Made by a program: the position numbers and the translations under genes. The notes beneath the pieces were generated by a model. It saw nothing but the letters and a program-made list of their open reading frames with translations, ran no database searches and was not told the origin of the DNA. This document shows positions 36,943-46,121 of a stretch of DNA of 64,000 nt, piece after piece. The DNA is taken from positions 406,321 to 470,320 of the forward strand of contig NZ_MUNQ01000008.1 in NCBI RefSeq assembly GCF_002001165.1, given 5' to 3'. How positions within the stretch are numbered: the stretch's first letter is position 1; every line of letters begins with the position of its first letter. Origin of the DNA: Rhodanobacter sp. C05. GTDB taxonomy: Bacteria > Pseudomonadota > Gammaproteobacteria > Xanthomonadales > Rhodanobacteraceae.

Positions 36943-38433
36943 ATGCAGGGAAAGATTCGGATCATCGCGGCGCTGTGTGCGCTGACCGTATTGAGCAGTG
37001 CACACGCGGCCAAGGCCGATGACGGCACCCAGCTGCGCGCGCAGGTGACTCACAGCTATCCCTCGCTGCGCTACGCGGAACGCTACCGCCACGACTTTCC
37101 TGACGAGGTCCAGGGCTACGCGTTCTGGTCGACCGACCACACCACGCCTTCCCTACCCGATGCCAATGCACTCACCCGCGCGCTGGCTGCGCTGCAGGAC
37201 CAGCATGTTGCGCTGGTCGGCACCAAGGCGGGTAAATCCGAAACCCTGGGCATGCTGTTCCGCACTGCCAGCGACGGCAGCGTGATCGTCTGGCGCGTAT
37301 TCGATGCCGCCGCCCGAAACGCGCAAGTCGCCGAAGGTGATCAGGTACTGGCTATCGATGGTCAGGACGCCCATGCCTGGCTGCAGCACGCCGCGACGCT
37401 GACCTTCGGTGGCCAGCGTCGCGGCCGTTATGCGGAAGCGGCCACCGAGCTCGGACTCGCCACGCCGGTGGTCCATCGCGTTGCCGGACTCGGGGACGCA
37501 GTTGCGTTGCGCCTGCAAGGTACCGGGATTCAGGCAAAAACCGTCACGTTGCACTACAAGCCGGTGGATGCGGCACTGGCCAGGTCGATGACTGCCGCGA
37601 TCAACCGCGCCGATCTGCCGCAGCGCTTCAAGGCCGCGGGTCTGCGCATCGGCACGCTGCGCGTGGGTGCATTCGCACCGCAATACGACGACGCCTTCGT
37701 GGCTGCTGCCGATGCAGCCAGCAGACAACCCGGCGCCAGCGACGATACCGCCATGCTCGCCGGCTACTGCGCCGTGGTTCGCAACGTCATCCGCGAAACC
37801 GACACCGCGGCCCGCGATGCGGATGTACTCGTACTGGATCTGCGCGGCAATCTCGGCGGCTTCGATCGCGAAGCGTGGTTGCTGGCCGAGGCGCTCGGCA
37901 CCAAATCTTCGCTCGCCACACTCGACCTGTTCGCCGGTACCAGGGCTGGCACCGTGCAACTCGCGAAGGAACACACCGACCCGAGCTGTGGCCACGTCGC
38001 CGCCCATGCGCCACTGGTCGTGCTGACCGACGCCGGCACACGCTCGGCGGGAGAATTCATGGCGAGCTGGTTATGGGCCTCGGGCGCCACCGTGGTCGGC
38101 GAGCGCACCGTGGGTGCCGGCGGCGGTTTCGAGTTCAACAGCAAACCGGGCACTCCACTGCCCGGCTCCGGCTATGCCGTGCGACTCAGCGGCAATTTCT
38201 CCGTATTCGACCCTGCCGGCACGCTCACTGAAGGCGAGCACGCCGAGGGCGCGCTGATCGACATGCTGGCGCAGGATCACTTCGCACCCAGCCGCACACA
38301 CCCCTTCGCCATCCAGTCCGCAGGCCTGCGCCCGGATCTTGCGCTCATGACCACACTCGCCGACCTGCACGATGGTGGCCAGGACAGTCTCGTTCAAATA
38401 TTTTCACGACTGAAGGCGGAGCACAGGCTCTGA
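36943..38433 (+). CDS. S41 family peptidase (C-terminal processing-like), secreted
   Basis: The 496-residue protein has a signal peptide (to about residue 24), a PDZ-like segment (VIVWRVFDAAARNAQVAEGDQVLAIDGQ), and an S41 catalytic core with VLVLDLRGNLGGFD and the nucleophile Ser in TDAGTRSAGEFMASWLW. S41 peptidases cleave C-terminal regions of periplasmic or secreted proteins. ATG at 36943 follows CAGGGAAA. It is monocistronic and convergent with the retropepsin-TPR gene. Confidence 0.9.
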   Translation: MQGKIRIIAALCALTVLSSAHAAKADDGTQLRAQVTHSYPSLRYAERYRHDFPDEVQGYAFWSTDHTTPSLPDANALTRALAALQDQHVALVGTKAGKSETLGMLFRTASDGSVIVWRVFDAAARNAQVAEGDQVLAIDGQDAHAWLQHAATLTFGGQRRGRYAEAATELGLATPVVHRVAGLGDAVALRLQGTGIQAKTVTLHYKPVDAALARSMTAAINRADLPQRFKAAGLRIGTLRVGAFAPQYDDAFVAAADAASRQPGASDDTAMLAGYCAVVRNVIRETDTAARDADVLVLDLRGNLGGFDREAWLLAEALGTKSSLATLDLFAGTRAGTVQLAKEHTDPSCGHVAAHAPLVVLTDAGTRSAGEFMASWLWASGATVVGERTVGAGGGFEFNSKPGTPLPGSGYAVRLSGNFSVFDPAGTLTEGEHAEGALIDMLAQDHFAPSRTHPFAIQSAGLRPDLALMTTLADLHDGGQDSLVQIFSRLKAEHRL

Positions 38434-38476
38434 TCGTCGATCAATGATGTCAGGGACACTGAGGAACGCTTGCGAT

Positions 38477-40246
38477 CTATGGCCCCGCCGCAGTCAAGCC
38501 ATACTTGGTGGCACGTGCCTCGATTTCCGGATCCAGCCCGCGTGCGGCGACCAGATCGGCGTTGCCCTCATCCGTCTGGCCACTGCGGATTTTCGCCAGG
38601 CCAAGACCATAACGCGACCACGCGTTATGCGGCATTTGCGCAACGGCCTGCTCGTAGGCCTTGATCGATTCGGGATCATGCCCCAGGCGCAACTGCACCA
38701 GGCCGAGACTGTCGAGGTAGGCCGGTTTTTCGCCATCGCGCTTGATCGCCTTGCGGCAATCCTTCAAGGCATCGTCGAGCATCTGATTGCTCAGACCACG
38801 CGCCCAGCAGCGCTCGTTGAGCACCGCGCCAAGCAACGCATCATCGTTATGCAGGCGAATCCAGTCGTCGAGCATGGGCAGCGCCGCTGCCGGTTGACCG
38901 AGTTGGACATACAGGCTGGCAATCAAGCGCACCTGCGCTGATCCTGCTGGTGCCAAGGCGCTTGCCGCCGTCACGTCGGCTGTCGCACCAGCGCGATCCT
39001 GGTGCACAAAGCGAAATTCGGCGCGCAGCAGCAAGGCATCGACGTTCTTAGGATCCAGGCTCAAGGACTTGTCCAGATCGGCGAGCGCCGCAACGGGCTG
39101 TTTGTCTGCCATGTGTGCGTGTGCACGGGCCACATAGTAAGCAGCTTGATCGGGTGCCAGGTGGATCGCCTCGTCCAGATCCGCTACGGCAGCCTTCGGT
39201 TCGCCGCGCGACAGGTGCGCTTCGCCGCGCAGAGCGTAATCGGGCGCGGTCTTGAGTGCTGCGCTGTTGTCGTCCGCAGCCGTGCCGGCACCGGACTTGT
39301 CGCTGTCGCTCGGGGCTTCGGCGAAGGTAAACACGCGGCCGCCGTTGTAGGTGAAATAGGCTTTCCTCTGACTGTTGGCGATGAACATGTGATGGGCGAG
39401 GAGAAAATCCACGCCGAGCAGCATGTCGGTTTCGCCGTCGCCGATTCGTCCGTCGAGAACCTGCATCTGACTGTGCTGGATCGTCTCCGAACCGACCGAG
39501 AACGAATCAATGTGCACAGTCCATGTCTTGACCCGCTTGGCGCCAATACCGATGCTGCTACTGCCAGCCTTGACATCTGGCGCATTCAAGTTGATTCCGA
39601 CTCGCTCGGCGGCGTCACGACTCAGTACGGTGGCCGATGCCCCCGAATCGAGCACCGCCCGCACCTTCTTGCCATTTGTCGTCACACTGAAAAAAGTGCG
39701 CCGGTCGAACGTGTTGTCGGCTGGCTTGATATCAGCGAAGTCGTAGTTGCCATCCTTTACCCAATACGCCAGCGACGCCTTGTCGCAGTGGTCAGCTTTG
39801 AAAAGCGTCAACTTGCCGTGCGCCAGATCGATTTCCATATCGCCGAAATCGAGCAGGTTGGCGCCGAGCAATCCATCGCCGGTATCGGTACCACCAACAA
39901 TGAAATCAACATTTTTGAACGTCGTACCGAGGATGCCGAATTCCTTGACATGCGCCTGCTCGACATTCGCAGTACCGCCAATACCAGTGATGCGATAGCC
40001 CAACGGCGCAGGCTCCAGCTTCAGCCCAAGCGATGAGGCGTTGGCTTTCGACATGGTGTTGAAGAAAGCCCCGGTATCGAGGATGAAGCGCGTATCGCTC
40101 CCGTTGATCTTCACCGTGGTCGTGGCTCGACTGCCAACCATTTCCACCGGCAACGTGCCGTAATCCTTCAGCTTGCAGCCATCAGCCCAAGCCTGGCTTG
40201 CGAGCAAAGCGCAGATGCCCAGGCAGGCCAGACGCAACATCCTCAT
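38477..40246 (-). CDS. Secreted double retropepsin-like aspartyl protease with TPR repeats
   Basis: The product (about 589 residues) has a signal peptide ending near SQAWA, then two aspartyl-protease-like domains, each with its own catalytic triplet: FILDTGAFFNTMS and AVLDSGASATVLS. The C-terminal half contains about six TPR-type helical repeats (ALRGEAHLSRGEPKAAVADL, YLDSLGLVQLRLG). Bacterial retropepsin-like domains usually occur once and dimerise; here a pseudo-dimer can form within one chain. ATG at 40246 is supported by GGGGAG upstream. Substrate is unknown. Confidence 0.88.
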   Translation of the reverse strand: MRMLRLACLGICALLASQAWADGCKLKDYGTLPVEMVGSRATTTVKINGSDTRFILDTGAFFNTMSKANASSLGLKLEPAPLGYRITGIGGTANVEQAHVKEFGILGTTFKNVDFIVGGTDTGDGLLGANLLDFGDMEIDLAHGKLTLFKADHCDKASLAYWVKDGNYDFADIKPADNTFDRRTFFSVTTNGKKVRAVLDSGASATVLSRDAAERVGINLNAPDVKAGSSSIGIGAKRVKTWTVHIDSFSVGSETIQHSQMQVLDGRIGDGETDMLLGVDFLLAHHMFIANSQRKAYFTYNGGRVFTFAEAPSDSDKSGAGTAADDNSAALKTAPDYALRGEAHLSRGEPKAAVADLDEAIHLAPDQAAYYVARAHAHMADKQPVAALADLDKSLSLDPKNVDALLLRAEFRFVHQDRAGATADVTAASALAPAGSAQVRLIASLYVQLGQPAAALPMLDDWIRLHNDDALLGAVLNERCWARGLSNQMLDDALKDCRKAIKRDGEKPAYLDSLGLVQLRLGHDPESIKAYEQAVAQMPHNAWSRYGLGLAKIRSGQTDEGNADLVAARGLDPEIEARATKYGLTAAGP

Positions 40247-40426
40247 TGACCATCTCCCCTTGCATGACCAGGCCGCAGAATGCAGGCCTGATAATCGAGT
40301 GCCTGTCTGTACGGGCGTTCCAAGCATCATGGCGAAAACTCCCAAGCCGCTCAAGGAGTGACTTGGCAGTGAAATGTGGATGGTTCGCAGGTAGACCGAA
40401 ACATCCGACCCCGCGCGTAACCATGT

Positions 40427-41317
40427 CTATGCACGACTCGCCAACTCGCGCGTCAGCCAATCGATAAAGACGCGCACGCGCGGCGAGAGTTGCCGGCTGT
40501 GCGGATACAGCAGGGAAACGGGCGTTGGCGAGGGTGGGAATTCGGGGAGCACGTTGACCAGCGTGCCCGCGGCAAGAGCGGCAGCGACGTGATAGCGCGG
40601 TACCTGGATCAGACCAAGGCCCAGCCGGGCGGCGGCGACATAGGTTTCGGCGGACGCTACCGTGAGCGTCGCAGGCAGAACGACGTTGCGCAGTTCACCG
40701 TTGATCGCAAATTCGAGCGGCAGCGTCATCCCGGTGGCTGACGACAGGAAGCCGATCGCGTAATGGCTTTGCAGATCGTCGATGCTGACCGGCACACCAT
40801 GACGAGCGAGATAGTCCGGGCTTGCGCAGGTCACTTCTTCAAGTACCGCGACACGCCGCCCGACCATCGCGCTGTCTTTCAGATCGCCCACACGCAGCAC
40901 GCAATCCACACCCTCGCGCACCAGATCGACGAGCCGATCGCCCTCCCCCAGGTGAAGTTGCAGATCCGGGTATTTCGTCAGGAATGCGGGCAACCCCGGC
41001 AACACGAAATGGCGTGCCAGCGTGCCATGGACATCCACACGCAATAACCCACGCGGTTTGGCGTTGCTGAAAACGGCCTCGGCGTCTTCGACCTCGCCAA
41101 GAATGGCGACGCAGCGTTGGTAGAACACCTCGCCGTCCAGCGTGGATCGGACATGCCGGGTGGTCCGCTGCAATAACCGCACGCCCAGCCGTTTCTCCAG
41201 CTCCTTGATCGCCTGCGTGGCGGTCGAGCGAGGGAGTTCGAGATCCTGGGCAGCGAGGGTAAAACTCTGCCGCTCCACGATTCGCGTGAACAGCCGCATG
41301 ACACCCAGTCGGTCCAT
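40427..41317 (-). CDS. LysR-type transcriptional regulator
   Basis: The 296-residue protein has the N-terminal winged HTH (MRLFTRIVERQSFTLAAQDL, LPRSTATQAIKELEKRLGVRLLQRTTR) and a periplasmic-binding-like effector domain. It belongs to the CrgA/DsdC-like subgroup with SPDYLARHG and PHSRQLSPRVRVFIDWL. ATG at 41317 gives the conserved start. It is divergent from two SDR genes, which it may control. A BIME lies in the shared intergenic region. Confidence 0.92.
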   Translation of the reverse strand: MDRLGVMRLFTRIVERQSFTLAAQDLELPRSTATQAIKELEKRLGVRLLQRTTRHVRSTLDGEVFYQRCVAILGEVEDAEAVFSNAKPRGLLRVDVHGTLARHFVLPGLPAFLTKYPDLQLHLGEGDRLVDLVREGVDCVLRVGDLKDSAMVGRRVAVLEEVTCASPDYLARHGVPVSIDDLQSHYAIGFLSSATGMTLPLEFAINGELRNVVLPATLTVASAETYVAAARLGLGLIQVPRYHVAAALAAGTLVNVLPEFPPSPTPVSLLYPHSRQLSPRVRVFIDWLTRELASRA

Positions 41318-41355
41318 CTCGCCATCCCATTGTGAGTCTCGAAAAACCTCGATGA

Positions 41356-41433
41356 CGTCATTCCCGCGAAAGCGGGAATCCATTTTGACTTTGCGTAACA
41401 GCAACTTGGATTCCCGCTTTTGCGGGAATGACG
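41356..41433. repeat. BIME: two inverted REP units
   Basis: CGTCATTCCCGCGAAAGCGGGAAT at 41356-41379 faces its inverted copy at 41409-41433, separated by about 30 bp. The 20-bp cores fit ATTCCC-N8-GGGAAT, the pattern called dRS3 in Neisseria. It sits in the promoter region between the LysR gene and the SDR. Confidence 0.85.
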
Positions 41434-41573
41434 GGCAAAAAAGGCAGTTATTCGAGATACCCTATTGTTCGCTCATAACGAATTGTATTGGCAATTTAGC
41501 AAAGATTATTAGTCCATAGCGAAAGCCTAGAGTCTCTCCACACCCCGGCATTGGGCCGGCCTGGAGAGATCCC

Positions 41574-42314
41574 ATGAACAAGCAGAATCAGAAAGTCGCC
41601 CTGGTCACCGGCGCATCCCGCGGTATCGGTGCAGCCATTGCGCAACGACTGGCCCGCGACGGTTTCACCGTCATCGTCAACTACACGGAAAGCGCGGAAC
41701 CGGCCGAAGCCCTGGTCCGTGCGATCCAGCAGGCTGGCGGTCAGGCCCTGGCAGCGAAGGCAGACGTGAGCAACACCGCCGATGTGCGTCGCCTGTTCGA
41801 TGCCGCGGAAACCGCCTTCGGTGGCGTGGATGTACTGGTGAACAACGCCGGCATCATGCAGCTGGCGAACATGGCGGATGCCGAGGACACCTCGTTCGAT
41901 CGTCAGATCGCGGTGAACCTGAAAGGCACATTCAACACGCTGCGCGAAGCCGCCACACGTCTACGCACCGGCGGCCGCATCGTGAACTTCTCGTCCAGCG
42001 TCGTCGGCCTGCTGCAACCCGGCTACGGCATCTATGCCGCCACCAAGGCCGGCGTCGAGGCGATGACCAGCGTGTTCGCCAAGGAACTGCGCGGACGCGG
42101 CATCACGGTCAACGCGATTGCACCGGGTCCCACGGCGACGGATCTCTTCCTCAAGGGCAAGCCGCAGGAAGTCGTCGATCGCCTCGCCAAGCTCGCCCCG
42201 CTGGAGCGCCTGGGACAGCCCGAAGACATCGCCGCTGCGGTGGCCTTCCTTGCCGGCCCCGACGCGAGCTGGATCAACGGCCAGGTCCTGCGCGCCAACG
42301 GCGGAATCATCTAA
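41574..42314 (+). CDS. SDR family oxidoreductase (FabG-like)
   Basis: The 246-residue protein has TGASRGIG at the N-terminus, NNAG in the middle, the catalytic Ser (NFSSS), Tyr and Lys (YAATK), and the ending PDASWINGQVLRANGG. This is the classical FabG-type layout for reduction of carbonyl groups with NADPH. GGAGAG stands upstream of the ATG. It is divergent from the LysR gene and followed by a second SDR after a REP-containing gap. Confidence 0.93.
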   Translation: MNKQNQKVALVTGASRGIGAAIAQRLARDGFTVIVNYTESAEPAEALVRAIQQAGGQALAAKADVSNTADVRRLFDAAETAFGGVDVLVNNAGIMQLANMADAEDTSFDRQIAVNLKGTFNTLREAATRLRTGGRIVNFSSSVVGLLQPGYGIYAATKAGVEAMTSVFAKELRGRGITVNAIAPGPTATDLFLKGKPQEVVDRLAKLAPLERLGQPEDIAAAVAFLAGPDASWINGQVLRANGGII

Positions 42315-42337
42315 GGGTGGCCTGAGTAAGTCTTTGT

Positions 42338-42443
42338 CGTCATCCCAGCGAAAGCTGGGATCCAGTGCCGCTGCAATTCACTGAAGACACTGGATTGACC
42401 AGCTTCGCTGTTGTGGAGCTTTTCAGCTTTCGCTGGAATGACG
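42338..42443. repeat. REP/BIME-like inverted repeat between two SDR genes
   Basis: CGTCATCCCAGCGAAAGCTGGGAT is followed by an inverted CAGCTTTCGCTGGAATGACG about 80 bp later, with an internal CTTCGCTG arm. It is a diverged relative of the units at 36719 and 41356. Confidence 0.75.
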
Positions 42444-42517
42444 AGTTATTCAGACCATCCCTAAACCCCCACGCCGTGTTACCCACACGGCACTCACTCT
42501 GACTGAGGAATCCCATC

Positions 42518-43426
42518 ATGAAACAGATCATCGTCATCACCGGCGCCTCCAGTGGCTTTGGCGCCCTCGCCGCCCGCGCGCTCGCCCATGCCGGGCACAC
42601 GGTCTATGCCAGCATGCGCGAAACCACCGGCCGCAACGCGCCGCAAGTCGAAGAAGTGAAGAAGTACGCCACGGAGCACGGTGTCGATCTGCGTGCCGTC
42701 GAGCTGGACGTTGCCAGCGAGGCCTCGGCTGAAGCAGGCATCCGGCAGATCCTGGCCGACAGCGGCCGTCTGGACGTCGTCATCCACAACGCCGGCCACA
42801 TGTCGTTCGGCCCGGCCGAGGCGTTCACGCCGGAACAGTTCGCCCAGCTCTACGACATCAACGTGCTCAGCACGCAGCGCGTCAATCGTGCCGCCCTGCC
42901 GCACATGCGCAAACAGGGTCGCGGTCTAGTGGTGTGGGTGTCCAGCAGCAGTGCGCGTGGCGGCACGCCGCCTTACCTCTCACCGTACTTTGCGGCGAAG
43001 GCGGCGATGGATTCGCTGGCCGTCAGCTACGCCAGCGAGCTTTCGCGCTGGGGCATCGAAACCTCGATCATCGTGCCAGGCGCCTTCACCAAGGGTACCA
43101 ACCACTTCGCGCATTCGGGTTCACCCGCGGACAGGGATCGCGCCGCCGAATACGACAACGGCCCTTATGCCGGCGTGCCGGACCAGGCGCTGAAAGGCCT
43201 CGCTTCGCTCGAGCCCGCCGATGCCGATGCGGCGACCGTCGCCGATGCCATCGTGAAGGTGGTCGACATGCCGTTCGGCCAGCGCCCGTTCCGCACGCAT
43301 ATCGATCCCTCCCAGGATGGCTGCGAGATCGTCAATGGTGTCGCTGATCGCGTGCGTGCGGAGATGCTTCGTCGCATCGGGCTGGAGGATTTGTTGCGGC
43401 CGCAGGTGAAGGCGGCGGCAAGCTGA
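42518..43426 (+). CDS. SDR family oxidoreductase (302 aa)
   Basis: The protein has TGASSGFGALAARALA, NAGHMSFGP with HNAG, catalytic Ser in VSSSSARGG and Tyr/Lys in SPYFAAK. The extended C-terminus (about residues 230-302, with RPFRTHIDPSQDG) is typical of the larger SDRs found near LysR genes. Substrate is unknown. It is probably cotranscribed with the SDR at 41574 despite the 203-nt gap with its REP. A strong terminator follows. Confidence 0.9.
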   Translation: MKQIIVITGASSGFGALAARALAHAGHTVYASMRETTGRNAPQVEEVKKYATEHGVDLRAVELDVASEASAEAGIRQILADSGRLDVVIHNAGHMSFGPAEAFTPEQFAQLYDINVLSTQRVNRAALPHMRKQGRGLVVWVSSSSARGGTPPYLSPYFAAKAAMDSLAVSYASELSRWGIETSIIVPGAFTKGTNHFAHSGSPADRDRAAEYDNGPYAGVPDQALKGLASLEPADADAATVADAIVKVVDMPFGQRPFRTHIDPSQDGCEIVNGVADRVRAEMLRRIGLEDLLRPQVKAAAS

Positions 43427-43448
43427 AACGGCGCGATGCTTGTTGAAT

Positions 43449-43479
43449 AAAAGGCGGCAAGGAAACCTTGCCGCCTTTT
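43449..43479. terminator. Strong bidirectional terminator
   Basis: A perfect 14-bp stem (43449-43462 with 43466-43479, loop AAA) carries A4 and T4 at its ends, so it can act for the SDR on the plus strand and for the DUF2252 gene on the minus strand. Confidence 0.9.
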
Positions 43480-43568
43480 ATTCCAAAGAATGCAAACAGG
43501 GTTGACACTTTGCCGAAGAAGATCCGTCGGCCACCGTTGCCCTGTCAGTCGCCTCCTTTGGCAGGATC

Positions 43569-44930
43569 CTAGTAGAGCGGCGTGCCCGCATTGTAGGCAC
43601 TGACAAACGATTGCCAGTCCAGATTGACCTGAGCAGCGTAGTTGAAAGCGAAAGTCGAGATTTCCGATTCCAGGCCGCTCGTGCTGGAGATCGCATTGCT
43701 GACCTGCTTGTCGATGCTGTAAGGCACGATGGCGCTGTTGTAATCCTGATCGGAAACGGCATGTGCTGAAGCCAGCGCCTGACCCAGGTAAGCAGCTGCA
43801 GTTTTCAGCTTGCCTGCGCTGGTCAACTGGGCGTAGTCGAAATCTTCTTCATACGGAGACTTCTCGTGGAAGAAGTAGGTCAGACCATTGATCGTGGCAT
43901 AACCAATCAGCGCATCGGCATTCAAGGTCTGCGCCTTGGCTGTCATGGCCACACGGTTGCCTTCGTTGTTGTTGTAGTCGGCAGCCGGAAGCTGGCCATG
44001 GTCCACCTCAGCCACGGCGCTGGCCGTTTCCTGCTTGATCTCCAGGATCACATCGTCCGAGGTGGAGGTGGAAGGGCCTTCGATCAGGATGTAATAGCGC
44101 AGCTTGCCCAGGCTGCCTACGCCTGAACCCAGCTTCTGGCGGATGTCCTTCACCTGGTAGTAGCTGGCAGCGTACTGTTTGGACGAAGCGATATTGCTGA
44201 TATAGCTGTTCATCGCAGCTGCTATGTTGCTGTATGTCGTGCTGTCCACCGGCACCAGGGTGCCGGCGATATTCTGGAAGCTACGAATACCATTGGTGAC
44301 CTGGGTGTACTTGCTCAGCAGACTGGAGCGGCTATCGCCCTTGGAGTCGCTGATGGTGTCCTGCACTACACCAGAAGTGTTGCCATTCTTGAGCTGAAAG
44401 CTCAGCTCGGCACTGCTGCCCATGAAGCTGTTCATTTCACTGACATAGGCACCCACCATGGTGTTGACAGCCGTGGTGATATCGCTGTCCGCAACGCCAT
44501 TGGCGCGACCGGCGAGCACCATGCTCGTGGCAAGACGGCGCAGATCCCAGACATATTGGCCAAGATAGCCTTCGTCGAAGTCATCGACCGAAAATACGTT
44601 GTTGCTGCCGCTGTCCTGCCAGGCGCCGAAGTTGCCGATGTGCGCGTCACCGCCAATCCAGGTGTAACCGGTCTGCGTGGTCGTATAGCTTGATGCCGGA
44701 AGGGTCGCCATATCCTGGTAGAAAATATGGTCGGTGCCGCGATAGAAATCGAAAGCGTCGCCCGCCATGGTCGACATCTTGGTGGCAAGATCGGTGGTGT
44801 CTGTCGCCGCAAAGGGATGGTTGTAATTGTAGATCTGCGATACCACCCAGCTTGCACGCGAAGTAGCGGCCTGCGCAGCGGACGCGCATAGCAAGCTGGC
44901 CAACGACAGAACAATCCACGCTTTCTTCAT
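43569..44930 (-). CDS. Secreted DUF2252 family protein
   Basis: The 453-residue protein has a signal peptide (MKKAWIVLSLASLLCASAAQA) and DUF2252 features that resemble a kinase-like fold: WIGGDAHIGNFGAW, VDDFDE and VWDLRRLATSMVLA. In kinase-like families HxxN and DxD motifs bind ATP-Mg, yet ATP is scarce outside the cytoplasm, so export is puzzling. ATG at 44930 has GGGGAAA upstream. It has a strong terminator downstream and a hairpin with a T-run in its leader. Confidence 0.85.
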   Translation of the reverse strand: MKKAWIVLSLASLLCASAAQAATSRASWVVSQIYNYNHPFAATDTTDLATKMSTMAGDAFDFYRGTDHIFYQDMATLPASSYTTTQTGYTWIGGDAHIGNFGAWQDSGSNNVFSVDDFDEGYLGQYVWDLRRLATSMVLAGRANGVADSDITTAVNTMVGAYVSEMNSFMGSSAELSFQLKNGNTSGVVQDTISDSKGDSRSSLLSKYTQVTNGIRSFQNIAGTLVPVDSTTYSNIAAAMNSYISNIASSKQYAASYYQVKDIRQKLGSGVGSLGKLRYYILIEGPSTSTSDDVILEIKQETASAVAEVDHGQLPAADYNNNEGNRVAMTAKAQTLNADALIGYATINGLTYFFHEKSPYEEDFDYAQLTSAGKLKTAAAYLGQALASAHAVSDQDYNSAIVPYSIDKQVSNAISSTSGLESEISTFAFNYAAQVNLDWQSFVSAYNAGTPLY

Positions 44931-44950
44931 TGCAATTTCCCCGAAACATG

Positions 44951-44975
44951 AAAAAGGCACAGCTGAGCTGTGCCT
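44951..44975 (-). promoter_or_regulatory. Terminator-like hairpin upstream of the DUF2252 gene
   Basis: A 10-bp perfect inverted repeat (44955-44964 with 44966-44975, 1-nt centre) is followed on the minus strand by five T and, 20 nt later, by the start codon. It may attenuate transcription or block read-through from upstream. Confidence 0.55.
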
Positions 44976-45186
44976 GATAGGTAAGCGCCGATTCAAGCAA
45001 CTCGTGATGACAGTGACGTGACGCAGCAAACCTCAGACTCAGACTCTGACCCCGGCTTTCGGGCGACCGGAACCGATCAGCGGCGAGCCACCCGGCATCT
45101 GGCTCGGGCATCAGCCGTATAACTGTCTAGTTACCTTTTTAGCGCGCACCCTTTATTGTGGTCTCATCGCAGTCACGAAAAGACCT

Positions 45187-45735
45187 ATGTCCGCACAACT
45201 TCTTGAAACATGGCGCCGTGAAATTGCGGCCATTCTTCAGCGTCATCAACCACAGTTTCCCTCAGGTTTGGACGACCTCTGCAATGCCTTGCGCGCGGTT
45301 ACCGATGCGACTGATTCACGGCGTGCGCTGGCAAGCAGGGCCGAGGAAGCGCGCTCCTCTTATCGCCGCTGGCTGGTTGCCGAAGGCGACGGCTACTCCG
45401 CGATCCTTATTGGCTGGCCACCTCGTTATCACACGCCCGTACATGACCACGACGGGCTCTGGGGTATCGAGCTGGTGCTATGCGGCGCATTGCATGTCGA
45501 CGAATTCCGGCTCGTCACTGGTAACCCGGAGGAAGTGCGTTCGCTCGACCTGAAGCGCGATGGCGCGGCGATCTTCGACGATGCCGCTTATGCACATGCC
45601 TGCTCCAACCCGTCGACCGACGCGCCTGCCCTCAGCCTTCACGTCTATGGCGGACCGCTGTTGTCTTACGCCGTCTATCCGCAGACAGCCAGCCTGCCTC
45701 CTCAACGCAGGTCGACCGCGACCGAACCGCTCTGA
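45187..45735 (+). CDS. Cysteine dioxygenase type I-like cupin
   Basis: The 182-residue protein has the cupin iron site of thiol dioxygenases: WPPRYHTPVHDHDG with His86 and His88 and a distal His in SLHVYGGPLLSYAVY. Cysteine dioxygenase oxidises cysteine to cysteine sulfinate; related enzymes use mercaptopropionate or other thiols. The gene is in the same direction as the FAD/NAD(P)-binding protein at 46122, a combination I recall from other proteobacteria, but the 386-nt gap argues against a tight operon. Confidence 0.87.
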   Translation: MSAQLLETWRREIAAILQRHQPQFPSGLDDLCNALRAVTDATDSRRALASRAEEARSSYRRWLVAEGDGYSAILIGWPPRYHTPVHDHDGLWGIELVLCGALHVDEFRLVTGNPEEVRSLDLKRDGAAIFDDAAYAHACSNPSTDAPALSLHVYGGPLLSYAVYPQTASLPPQRRSTATEPL

Positions 45736-46121
45736 CACTTCCTGCATGTGATGCGGCACACGGTGATGCCAACACTCCGGCAAGCGACCGAAAGGGAAAA
45801 TGTACCGGCGACAAGCCGCCGATAAGGCTGCAACGCCGTATTACATACTGATGGTCATGCCCTTCCATGGCATTTGACGCTCATCTTTTGGATAGCCACC
45901 TAGATGGCTATAAGCATGTATCGATTTATCATGAGAAAGTGAAACCATCCAAGCTTCAATTGGCATAAGCATATGTCGCGAATCGTGGTTTCCGTATAGG
46001 CAAAGGAAGATACGGAGACTTAACGATAGACATGATTGACTGTCGTCAAGACTAAACACGATGTCGCGCGGCCCTGCCGGGGCTGGCGCATCATTTCTTT
46101 GCAGCATTGGGGATCGATCTC
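45736..46121. other. AT-rich intergenic region, no firm gene
   Basis: The stretch between 45840 and 46060 has clearly lower GC than its neighbours. Only a doubtful minus-strand frame of 88 codons lies here. It likely holds the promoter of the FAD protein gene and may be foreign or decayed DNA. Confidence 0.4.

Noticed and set aside
45841..46107. Minus-strand frame of 88 codons in an AT-rich gap
   Set aside because: No ribosome-binding site is seen and its N-terminal half looks like non-coding translation, although the last 40 residues look somewhat protein-like.
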